From the NCBI GenBank assembly GCA_028456385.1, contig JALNQF010000849.1, positions 1-12,586 of the forward strand: a stretch of DNA of 12,586 nt. Reading direction: 5' to 3'. Of this stretch, positions 1-7,740 are shown piece after piece. Made by a program: the position numbers and the translations under genes. How positions within the stretch are numbered: the first letter of the stretch is position 1; every line of letters starts with the position of its first letter. Below the pieces are notes generated by a model, which saw nothing but the letters and a program-made list of their open reading frames with translations, did not search any database and was not told where the DNA came from. Source of the stretch: Ophiosphaerella korrae (taxonomy: Eukaryota; Ascomycota; Dothideomycetes; Pleosporales; Phaeosphaeriaceae).

Positions 1-525
1 CGGCTGGTTGGCGACGTCAAGTCTTGTGTTCATCCAGTTTTCCATATCTTTGATTGTCTCAAAGGTACACCCAGTTCCGTCATCTGACCACATGTAGCCT
101 TGTGCGGACCCACCGCCAACTGGGCCAGGCCCTTGACTTGGGGGAATAGGAATTGTAGAAAGGTGTTGAATTGCATCCATCATACGCTTCGCAAGATTTG
201 GGATATTGAGTACATCGAGCGTATCCAAGCGGACTCCAAGCACATACTCCATAACGATGAAGCCCATGTGAAGAAATCCAGACAAAGTAGCTTCGAAGAA
301 GCGGAACACTTGTGGAATATATAAGATGGTGCTATCCACATAGCGACGCGCGTGACTTTGGTTCGCAGCTTCTTGTCTTCTAACACCAATTCCGAATTTC
401 ACGACCAAGTCTTTTGAAATTTTAGCCAGTTGGTTTCCGTGAGGAGATCCAGCGAAGGGCGGAGTACTCGTACATATCTCTACAATCTCGGAGTTGCTTC
501 GTAAATGCAGGTCTTTGAGAAGTTG
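1..525 (-). CDS. APH-like phosphotransferase family protein, partial (3' end beyond the left edge, 5' end unresolved)
   Basis: Reading leftward from 525, one minus-strand frame stays open for 175 codons to the window edge. It has the look of the fungal aminoglycoside/choline-phosphotransferase (APH) kinase-fold family: an N-lobe strand DLVVKFG (397-411) that could carry the ATP-binding lysine, a hinge-like FIVMEYVLGVRLD (217-261), then PPSQGPGPVGGG and GYMWSDDGTG, as in fungal members. The catalytic HxD loop would lie left of base 1 and cannot be judged. The open part has no ATG before the internal Met at 265-267, and an in-frame TGA stands at 526-528. Beyond it the same frame is open back to an ATG at 691-693. 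A 57-nt intron (GT at 553-552, AG at 498-497) would remove the TGA in frame, but its donor GTTTAC is weak. The gene is therefore either spliced or 5'-broken. The family call is good. The substrate is unknown; most fungal APH-like proteins are uncharacterised. Confidence 0.72.
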
Positions 526-1680
526 TCATTTTAGTGGACAGTCTGAGGTAAACATGAAGCCGGGCCGAGTGGGGTGTTTTGATCGAGAGAAGGGAATGGG
601 TCTATCGTATTCGTTGTCGTCAAGGAGGCTGCAATGTAGACATGACCTTGTTTCGTGGAAAAAGGCAACCGCCCTAAGCTCAATAAGGATCATTGCTTGG
701 CATTATCACCGCTACAGGCATCTACTATTAATTTAGCCGAAGGTATAGGTCATGTGTCATATTGGTGATGGTGGTTGCGATGATAATCCCAGCGGCTAAG
801 CTTGGTGAGTGTATTTGCCCTTGGGTTGATGCAAGCCACCCCACCAAATTTTCGCACCTATCTTGAACGTATAATGGCTCCACCAACTCAAGCCCTAAAC
901 TCTTCTACTCCTGGTGCTCATGACGCACGGCTTCATGGTACAGCTCAACAGTATAACGCACATCGGGCTTTGAATACGAGGAGGTTGTATTTGTAGCTAA
1001 AAGTTAGATGAAGCTGCCATTTCATTCAGGCATAAGCACCCTCTTCTTAAACTACTCTAAAAACATCCCCTTCACCCACCTAACAAGCAGCCTTAATACT
1101 TTCAAAATTGTATAACATCTAATAATATCCGCCGTAGTTCTAAAATCTACAGCATTAATAATCTAAATCTCCCCTTCTAGGTCGCAAGAAAACAATAGCT
1201 TCTGATGCCTATCTATGTTGGACCGCAGCTCTACTCCACTGCGCCAAACAAACCCAATAAGGTAGATGAGTATTCAACAACGTTGAATACCGGAGTAGAA
1301 CAGTATATATTGTTACAAAGGCCTACTAGCCCTTAGCTCTCGGCTTAGTATGCGCCAATCGCAATACTACTACAGCCTTTCAGGCCTTGTAGGTGCCGAA
1401 GCCTAACAACAGAAGTTATTTGGGAACCTACCTAAACCGGGGTTGGGTTGGGGTCAGCCCCAAAATTTCGCTCTTCTTTACCTCCTAGCTTATGTAATAG
1501 TAGAGTTATTTAGAAACGTTATGTTACAAAGTTATAGATCTTGACACAAGCTATAAAATGAGCCAAAAAATATTCTTATTTGGACTAGTATTCGCTAAGA
1601 TATTGGGGAACCCATCCGAAATTTCGAAGGGGACCCATTTACCACCCTAGATTTAGTCTAAAGAAGGATATAAGTAGAGT
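526..1680. other. Region without a convincing gene; TpA-rich decayed DNA from about 1020 on
   Basis: The part at 526-693 may hold the first exon of the minus-strand kinase-like gene. The rest has only short open frames I do not recognise. On the minus strand about 1040-1200 a frame reads DFRTTADIIRCYTILKVL with TAG/TAA stops scattered through it, which suggests old coding sequence ruined by C-to-T change. From about 1020 the DNA is rich in TA dinucleotides and in TAG/TAA, as expected for RIP-affected transposon remains. I cannot name the element. Confidence 0.4.
1270..1290. repeat. 9-bp-arm palindrome, possible LTR-end junction
   Basis: GTATTCAAC and GTTGAATAC are perfect inverted 9-mers around a 3-base centre. 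GTATTCAACA (1270-1279) has the form of a retrotransposon LTR 3' terminus (ending CA), and the other arm differs by one base from its TGTTGAATAC counterpart. This could be two LTR ends lying back to back. Chance or a simple hairpin is also possible, because no flanking LTR body was identified. Confidence 0.35.
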
Positions 1681-1935
1681 AGGGAAATAGGGCAGTAGTA
1701 GTCTAGTCTGCGTAGATGCTAGGTGCTACCTTTAGGGCTTCTACAAGTAGTTAGCAGGGATTTGCGGGTCTAGTAGTAGCGTAGAATTACTACCTATATT
1801 AAGGACTACTACGAGCTATACGTGCGCAAAAGCTATAAGCGCAGCTTTAAGTATATAAATGTTAGAGAGTAAGCTAAATGTCCAGGAGAGGAGTTAGATT
1901 AGAGTGAAGTTGTAGTATAAGAAGGAAAGCAATAA
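1681..1935 (+). pseudogene. Multiply stopped coding remnant, unidentified (transposon-like decay)
   Basis: One plus-strand frame keeps protein-like composition over 85 codons. It includes ITTYIKDYYELYVRKSYKRS (about 1786-1845) followed by acidic KCPGEELD and SEVVV segments. It is broken by ten internal stops that are all TAG or TAA, never TGA. That bias is what C-to-T change at CAG/CAA (or G-to-A at TGG) codons produces, so RIP-type decay of a former gene is the likely history. I do not recognise the family. A chance pattern in A+T-rich DNA is the alternative. Confidence 0.35.
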
Positions 1936-2655
1936 CGTGTTAATACATTAATCTCGACATATTGATGTAATAACGTGGTTGCTGGGCTAGTAAACGTGTT
2001 ACGAATGTAACAGGAGGATTACGGATGGAACCAATCAGCCCTATGATGGAAGCTGACAACTCATATGACCCATGGGGTAATGAGTTGGATTGGGTAACAA
2101 CGCACAACTGGGACACATGACAAGGTGATCCGTGATCCAAGGAGTCTTGGCAACAACAGATTACAGATCACTGATCTATGGATCTGCGAACGAACACCAA
2201 CACAGATCAACGGATCACGATAGAAGGCAGGAAGTATATAGCTACTCCGATGCACGAAGATAAGTCGACATCGTCAATCCAATCTTTGACCCAGAGCGAC
2301 ACTGCATTGACATCTATTGTTTGGAATCATCCAGTGCTTCTAGTTCATTAACGGTCACTAACTATCACGTGGGTCCGAGCCATTCTACTTCCACTGACTA
2401 TCCCCGCGCATAGGGCCATCGCCTTGATATCAGGCGACAGTCCCATAACAAAACGCCAAGCGTTCTCGGTTCTTTGGTTGTTCCGCGCCTCAAGATTTTA
2501 TCTAATCAGCATCTGCACGTGCCGTCTAAGTTTTGTTAGCACCACACCCACGGTGTGTATACTGAAGCCAGTCTAGGTACACTTTCGACGCAGAACTCTT
2601 TGATAGGCAATAAGATAAATACTTTGAGCAGCACCATTCCTTATGCAGTCCCATC
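1936..2655. other. Non-coding stretch; GATC-rich block and upstream region of the MADS-like ORF
   Basis: No open frame here looks like a gene. A 9-bp direct repeat AATAACGTG lies at 1931-1939 and 1969-1977. The block 2125-2218 carries seven GATC sites and nested inverted repeats. The last 60 bases hold an A+T-rich GATAAATA (about 2612-2619), roughly 40 bp before the ATG at 2656, which could be a TATA-like element. Confidence 0.4.
2125..2218. repeat. GATC-rich imperfect inverted repeat
   Basis: GTGATCCG (2125-2132) and CGGATCAC (2211-2218) are perfect 8-bp inverted arms. Between them CAGATC (2164-2169) and GATCTG (2181-2186) form a nested pair. Seven GATC tetramers fall within 94 bases, where about 0.4 would be expected in random DNA. 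They are mostly paired at 7-8 base spacing. No function can be assigned. Confidence 0.5.
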
Positions 2656-2858
2656 ATGTCGTCCCAGCACCAACCGCAGCTACCAACACGCGCCAAGACA
2701 AGACGAGCTGCGAACAATAATTACCAGAAGCTCTCCAAAACCCCCTACGAAAAATTAACAAAGTTGTACCAAGAATACGACACAGATATCTACTTTCTAG
2801 CGCATCGCAATGGCCGCTTCAACGGATTTGTATCTACAGACAGGACGGGTCAGCCTTG
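2656..2858 (+). pseudogene. MADS/SRF-like gene, 5' fragment truncated by a fusion
   Basis: An ATG with A at -3 opens a frame whose first 65 residues have the layout of small fungal MADS-box-like proteins. A basic start (TRAKTRRAANNNYQK) is followed by KLTKLYQEYDTDIYFLAHRN and GRFNGFVSTD, matching the helix-then-strands pattern of the SRF-type dimerisation and DNA-binding core. Where such proteins continue after a STDRxxW segment, the similarity stops at about 2853. The frame then runs eight more codons, out of the frame of the next fragment, and ends at TGA/TAA-rich sequence (stop at 2878-2880). It could still express a 74-residue peptide. The MADS assignment rests on pattern alone and is moderate. 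Confidence 0.45.
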
Positions 2859-3317
2859 GTCAAGAACTCGATCATCATAACATGGCAGATGTCTTTTGAC
2901 TACATCCGCCAGACCAGGCCATCGGCGGGCGACCTGTTGGTGCTGATGAGCCTCTACGACCGTCAAGGCATTCTGGATACTCTACTTCGGAATCACCCAG
3001 AAGAGGAAACCGCTCGGCAAGATCAGAACGAGCGCGACGGCAACTATCAGGTCTGGGAGGACGAAGACAGCGCGTCGCAATCTAGCGCGAGCGATGGTAG
3101 GTTTGAAGACGATGCCTTGACGCTGCGCGACTACTCGTTCATATCCGTGAATGCAGACGGCGCAACCTTCGAAATGCACGGGCCAGTGTAACTAGCGACG
3201 CGGACACGGCCGGAAGTTCACAACCGGCTCGAGCGGTGGAAGAAGCGTTTTGTCAGCGACCTTTGCGCCGCCTTTCCGACGGGAGACTACGCGCATGCAG
3301 CTCTGAGGAGATACTGA
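2859..3317 (+). pseudogene. NB-ARC/TPR-type fungal NLR, internal fragment
   Basis: Starting at about 2859, KNSIIITWQMSFDYIRQTRP, then LLVLMSLYDRQGI, DDALTLRDYSFISV and TFEMHGPV are hallmark segments of the region following the nucleotide-binding core in fungal NB-ARC NLRs (winged-helix and linker; MHRLVQLATR in relatives). The frame meets TAA at 3189-3191, exactly where relatives carry Q. It then continues in frame as LATRTRPEV and LERWKKRFVSDLCAAFPTGD up to TGA at 3315-3317. The P-loop, Walker B and the whole TPR array are absent, so this is a slice of about 153 codons and not a working receptor. CAA-to-TAA fits RIP (CpA to TpA). The 5' side is fused to an unrelated MADS-like fragment. The family call is strong, and it is a different NLR class from the gene at 8637. 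Confidence 0.72.
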
Positions 3318-3354
3318 GGCAAAGTACGGTGAGTATACTAACAGTGGGTATCAT

Positions 3355-4827
3355 TTAATCTTCTAGCAACGTGATGTCATTCGTGTCCGCATCAGGGTCG
3401 GAGTGAATCTTAGCAGCAATGTCGGCTTTGCAGGACCTGCCATGAACTGCCAGTCCCCAGTAATGAATGTCGTTGACGATGCTCACCAGCTGCTGGACGC
3501 CTGCAAGGATGCAGCAGTCGCCCGAGTATATGGTGGACATGTCGCAGCCAGTCTAAGTCTCGAAGGTCTTCGGTACGGTGCACCACAGGTCCCAAGTCGA
3601 CCCAGTAAATGTGATGCCGTAGTGGCGCATCTGGCTCTTATGCTCCTCCGACCACCTTTCCCCACTCATCTGAAGCGCGCAGCTCTTCAGACGATAGCGA
3701 TTATACGATGCCGTTGCTGAGGCGACGGCAACCTGGTGGCGGGCCGTGGCGAAAGTTTCTTCGTCCTTAAATTCGATAGTCAGATAAGGGCAAAATGCTC
3801 GCTTCTGCACAACGGAGACATGCTTTCGAACGCTAGGGCGGAAGCCGGGTTGGAAGGCCTGGAGGGAGACGTGATATCCGCAATCTGGGCGAATATCCCA
3901 CTCGTATCGTTTCCTGAGCGAACCAATAAGTGGGGGAGCGAGCCATTCATCCTGCGGCAGCTTCCGAACAAGTTGCAGCATACGGGCCGGCAGCCAGCGC
4001 TGATCACCGTCTTCTTCCGGGAGCCATGGATAGCGAGGCTCATCAAGGAATATGCCGCGCAGGGCATATGTCGAATGTTCGGCCTCGTTGCATTCATACA
4101 CCCTCATAGCTTTGTACTCGCGTTGGATGCGCTCTGTGTCGGCTTCTAGTCAGGTGTCGAGCGTGAACATGTCTTTGTATGCATCGAGGCGGCCTTTGGA
4201 GTCGTGGGACAGCTCCTGAATGCCGAAATGCTTATAAAGGTCTTTGTTCACGCCCTTGTTCTGGATGGTAATCCCATATGGCTCTAGAACCGATTCCATA
4301 AAGTCCGCATCGGTGACTTTTGCCGCCGTTTCTCTCCTTGTCCTGAGGCTTGAGGACTCGGATGTGGGAGGTGTCTGCCGCCAGCGCTGTCCGGACGTTG
4401 AGGCTGATGCCGACGTCGTGCTTCCTGTTGAAGAAATTTTTGCCTTCCTCTTCCCCTTTGAGCTCTCGGTATCGGTGGTATATGACATGACGCTCTTCCA
4501 CAGCCATGCAGTGTGCTCTGGGTCAGTTGCAACGACGTCGGAGCGGTGGATAGACGTAACCGGACGATGAAAGCGTGATCGCGAGGGTGACAATAATGGA
4601 TCGGACGGCAGCGGTGGTTTTGCAGCACGTCTGCGGGCAGAGGAATTAGCGGTCGGGCGCATGTAGCGAGGGTGGAGACAGGGGTTCTCCTCGAGGTATT
4701 TCGGCGACCGTCCGCTGCGGGGTCGCTGAAGCCGCTGCAGCTCGCTATTGGGGGCTTTGTACGGGCAACGGTGGACCGCAACCTGCGCGCATTGAGTGTT
4801 AATGCGAAGCGTATCCGAGGACGCCAT
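3355..4827 (-). pseudogene. Fungal DUF7924-like (PD-(D/E)XK-like) gene with two in-frame stops
   Basis: From an ATG at 4827 (A at -3, G at +4) a single frame runs 490 codons to TAA at 3355-3357. It is broken only by TGA at 4150-4152 (codon 226) and TAG at 3553-3555 (codon 425), with no frameshift. Residues 1-200 are low-complexity, rich in Ser/Thr/Arg/Lys. The conserved part follows the first stop: RPDCGYHVSLQAF (about 313-325), CPYLTIEFK (346-354), and HQVAVASATASYNRYRLK after it. At the end comes IHYWGLAVHGRSCKADI, after the second stop. PD, then ExK, then a Q-containing helix resembles a PD-(D/E)XK nuclease core. Naming the family DUF7924 is from memory of fungal proteins, and its function is unknown. 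Because the ends and frame are intact, inactivation looks recent, or the stops are read through, spliced around or sequencing errors. It lies tail to tail with the NLR fragment, 37 bp away. Confidence 0.68.
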
Positions 4828-5511
4828 TATCGTCGCACTTCAGACCCGGTGTCATTGGGGCCGAGATAGGCTGGCGTAGGAGAGCTGTGGCAAGGACACG
4901 GGCGGGGGATGGCACGGCTAGGTAGCCTTGTATAATGCGGCGTGTGCAGGCAGACGCAATTGCCATGGAATAAGAACAGAGGGGAAGAAAGAAAAGACAG
5001 TGTGTGGTGGCCTTATAGCACGCTGCCGAGATGTCGCTTGTGTGGTCCTGCGCTGGCGCAGAAGATCTATTTTGGCCATGACCGTTCCCCGGTTAACAGA
5101 ACACGCTAGTCCAAAACTGGTAGGCCTGTGGAGACTCCTAGCCTCACAACTCGATTTGAAGAAAATGCATCGCTGTTGTCGCCTTCCCTCCAAGCTTGTT
5201 ACGGTTATCAGGACTCAATCGGCTTGGAGACTAACGTTCGAGATATGGCCACGGTGGGTGTGGATGTTTGGCTTCCGGAGGGTGCAGAGGTTCAGGCAGA
5301 GAGGATAGAGTTCAGAGGGCACGGCGTTGTTTAGCAGGCTGGACCTGTAATGCGCAAAGCGCCATGCCGAAGGTACGCGCACCTTCGTGGGGATATGATC
5401 AGAGAAGTACGGGACAGATATGGCGACCTGTCCTACATGCTCGGTGAGAGATCTCCACACACGAACCCGGACGGCTCCAGCCCTGACGGGCCCATTGACC
5501 ATTGGAAACCT
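4828..5511. other. Region without a sure gene; one weak plus-strand coding candidate
   Basis: This is the presumed 5' flank of the minus-strand DUF7924-like gene. On the plus strand a frame is open from about 5110 to 5331 (ATG at 5128) and, after one TAG at 5332-5334, again to about 5526. It contains GVDVWLPEGAEVQAERIEF and DMIREVRDRYGDLSYMLGE. The composition is protein-like and the single stop would fit a broken gene, but I recognise no family and the opposite strand is also open over much of it. Confidence 0.25.
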
Positions 5512-5608
5512 AACACTGCACCAAGCTAAGATCGCAATCTCGACTCAGCTCAGAGATGGAGCTTGCGAGTTGGCTCACTCAGCTGGCTCATGAGCTTCAG
5601 GTGACGTT
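5512..5608 (+). repeat. 97-bp dispersed repeat, left copy
   Basis: The segment from AACACTGC to GGTGACGTT matches the reverse complement of 12285-12381 with 7 differences in 97 positions and no gap. Six of the differences are transitions. Similarity falls off sharply on both sides. Both copies can be read as a peptide containing STQLRDGACELAHSAG, but this copy has a stop (TGA) soon after, so coding function is doubtful. It is probably part of a repetitive element. Confidence 0.85.
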
Positions 5609-6106
5609 CGCATCTGCGCATCAGTGCCAGCTGGAGAATCAAGGGGATATATATATGCACTAGCGGGAAGGGATGAACTCAATCAATCAATCAACTCTAT
5701 ATATCGATCATTTTTATCACATCAGCTTTGTGCGCATCAATTTTGACAGCAAATCTGACATGTCGGAACCGGAAGCCGATACCAGTTACTACTGTATACG
5801 CTTATCCTACCACTATTCTATCTACTTGCAATGCCTAAGATGTAAAAACAGAAGAGATTTAATAGTTTATCTCAGTTATCGAATGTGATGGTCTTACGTG
5901 ATAGCGCTCGGGCTATAAGCGCATTCTAAGACCTTATGCATCTTTCCCACAAAGCCCGCCTAGCGGTAACTGTCTAATGGCTTGCATGAGCAGATCTTAG
6001 GCACCTAATCAACCTCAGCCTTTGAATCTCGCCTTTCTTAATACAAGTTGTTATTCAGTCGCTCACGATCTTCTCCTAGGTCACTGTCGAGTGAAGCTCC
6101 AAAAAA
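5609..6106. other. LTR-like, promoter-like A+T-rich stretch; no gene
   Basis: GGGGATATATATATGC (5643-5658) is a strong TATA-type sequence. About 25 bases on is a run AATCAATCAATCAA (5682-5695), then CTCTATATATCGATC. This arrangement, lying just after the repeated 97-bp block, resembles the promoter part of a fungal retrotransposon LTR. At 5890-5933, GGTCTTA and TAAGACC form a 7-bp inverted pair around ATAGCGCTCGGGCTATAAGCG, which may belong to the terminal region of the transposon that follows. The remainder shows nothing I can name. Confidence 0.35.
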
Positions 6107-6565
6107 TTGCAGGCGGCTAAAAATAGATGGGCCAAAATAGAGACCCCTCTTGCCAGGGCCAGGCTTATCCCCACCTCAAGCTACGCGCTCGCTCCATTCC
6201 TTCCCACCCTTCCTATCACTATTACCACCGCCATAGTAACTAAAGCTAACATAGATCAAGCAAGCCAAGTGCTAGCACAAGGCATTCCTCATAGTGTACA
6301 CAATACATACCGCGCCCTAGCAGAACATCACAACGTCGCTCACTCTACCCTCCATAATCGTGCCCATAGCAAACGCTCGAAAGAAGAGAAGGCCCAAAGC
6401 CAACAGTATCTCACCCCATGTAAAGAACAGGCGATTGTAAACTTTTTGCCGCAAATAGCCGAATCCGGACAACCTGTGCAGATAAAGCATATACCTTCCT
6501 TAGCCTCCAGCGTCGCTCGCCAGCGATCCACGAACAAGCCAGCCAAGCCTCCAGGCAAGAACTAG
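6107..6565 (+). pseudogene. pogo/Fot1-type transposase, N-terminal DNA-binding part
   Basis: The open frame contains IDQASQVLAQGIPHSVHNTY, then RALAEHHNVAHSTLHNRAHS and LTPCKEQAIVNFLPQIAESG, then HIPSLASSVARQR. This is the double helix-turn-helix (Psq-like followed by CENP-B-type) that pogo/Fot1-class Tc1-mariner transposases use to bind their own terminal repeats. The natural start is not obvious: there is no good ATG, and the first 40 codons up to about 6230 look non-conserved. The frame ends soon after PAKPPGKN, where relatives run on into the DDE catalytic core. That core does not follow. The continuation of the protein resumes at about 6832. The element is therefore non-autonomous or dead. 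Confidence 0.75.
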
Positions 6566-6831
6566 GCTGTTAAGAGGTAGCTGGAAGACAATAGTACTTG
6601 CCGTAGGCCACAAGAGATAGTGAAGGGATAGCGAATAGTATTGCAATATAAGTACTACTGATGTTGGAAAAATAATACTTGCTTTACTTTGTTCGCAAGT
6701 GTAGAGCTTTTTATGCGCTAGTGTAGCGCATCGGCCCCGCTTTGGACTAGTACTATACAACGTCATGATTTCTGATGTATCGGCCCCGCCCCCGACTCGT
6801 ACCAGAGTTCACAAGGGTCCCGAGTGTTCTG
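6566..6831 (+). other. Filler replacing the transposase catalytic core, with a 26-bp imperfect direct repeat
   Basis: About 270 bases stand where relatives would encode roughly 190 residues including the first two catalytic aspartates. No frame of this stretch shows DDE motifs. It contains an imperfect direct repeat: ATCGGCCCCGC at 6730-6740 and at 6779-6789, each followed by similar sequence (GACTAGTACTA / GACTCGTACCA), period 49 bp. Deletion with sequence capture, or insertion plus deletion, would explain it. Confidence 0.5.
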
Positions 6832-7740
6832 AGAACCTTCGTTACAGAATTTTGTTTTAAGAATAGCATTTTGTTACACCGTCTTCCCTCTTATACATCC
6901 TACAAGCTACAGCCTTGTAATATCGCTGTGTTTGCTCTACTAAAAGCAGCCTATTGTGACCAAGTCGAACGAGGAGGTATAGGAACAATTGGCAAGCAAA
7001 ATTTTACCTACCTATACAGCCCTGCAAGGGAAAGGGCTTTCACCAAGAACACCTTTACAGAATAGAAAGCAAGCGGTTTGTATCCATTCGCTCCCAACAA
7101 AATACTCGCAGATATCCTAAAGCTAGCTTCTAAACCGACCGCTGCTGAACTAACTATTCCTACCCTTAGAACCTATGAGATTGATCTTTGTCCGCAAGGT
7201 GAAGTGGTGCAGACTCTAGTAACACCAGGGGGTCTTACATCGTTGCATAACCTAATCAAACAGGATGCTTATATAGAAGATAAGATGAGCAAACAGCGCC
7301 TACAGAGGCACATACAGAAATTTGCTAATGCCAGCCAAACATACTTTGCTGAGCGTGCCCTTCAGCGGGAACAAATTCATTTTCTAAGAAAAGTGAACAA
7401 TGAAGCCAAAGTTTGCTGATCTGCTCGATCACTAGTAATAGGGATAGCGAAGGTCATAAGCTATAAGGATCTCGAGGACGCACGAAAGAAGCGTGCTGAA
7501 AAGGATGCAACCAAAGCGAAGAGTAAAGGAAAACATGGTCGAAAGCGCAAGAGCGCTGTACCGGATGTAGAAGAAGCCACTGCAGGTAAAGGAAATCATT
7601 GTCAAAAGCGCAAGAGTGCTGCATCAGAGACAGATGCGATAGGTCGGAAGGTTAAAGTAGCACGGGTAAGCGAAGCGCTAAAGCTAGTGAGGACTCCAGT
7701 GTCGTCCGTACAGGCTGTCCCAGCAGCACGAATGTATTAA
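6832..7740 (+). pseudogene. pogo/Fot1-type transposase, C-terminal part with RIP-like lesions
   Basis: One frame runs 303 codons to TAA at 7738-7740, broken by TAG (7063-7065) and TGA (7417-7419). It begins with EFCFKNSILLHRLPSYTSYK and LQPCNIAVF, which corresponds to the SHTSHxLQPxDV region carrying the third catalytic aspartate of pogo-type DDD transposases. Here both His are Tyr (6892-6894, 6901-6903) and the Asp is Asn (6919-6921). YLYSPARERAFTK and a Trp-to-stop at 7063 follow. The tail is a coiled, basic C-terminus ending in Lys/Arg-rich KGKHGRKRKS, duplicated with a 63-bp period (7524 and 7587), likely nuclear-localising. With the key acidic residue lost, the middle missing and stops present, it cannot be active. 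The substitutions are in CpA/TpG contexts. Confidence 0.78.

Noticed and set aside
802..996. Short plus-strand frame with a protein-like stretch
   Set aside because: No ATG at its start, no recognisable family and surrounding DNA is decayed; too weak to call a gene.
1832..1843. 12-mer GCTATAAGCGCA shared with 5912-5923
   Set aside because: A few 12-mer matches are expected by chance in 12.6 kb, and the flanks do not match.
3553..4149. Plus-strand open frames at 3403-3720 and 3736-4149
   Set aside because: They are shadows of the minus-strand DUF7924-like gene, whose motifs are clear.
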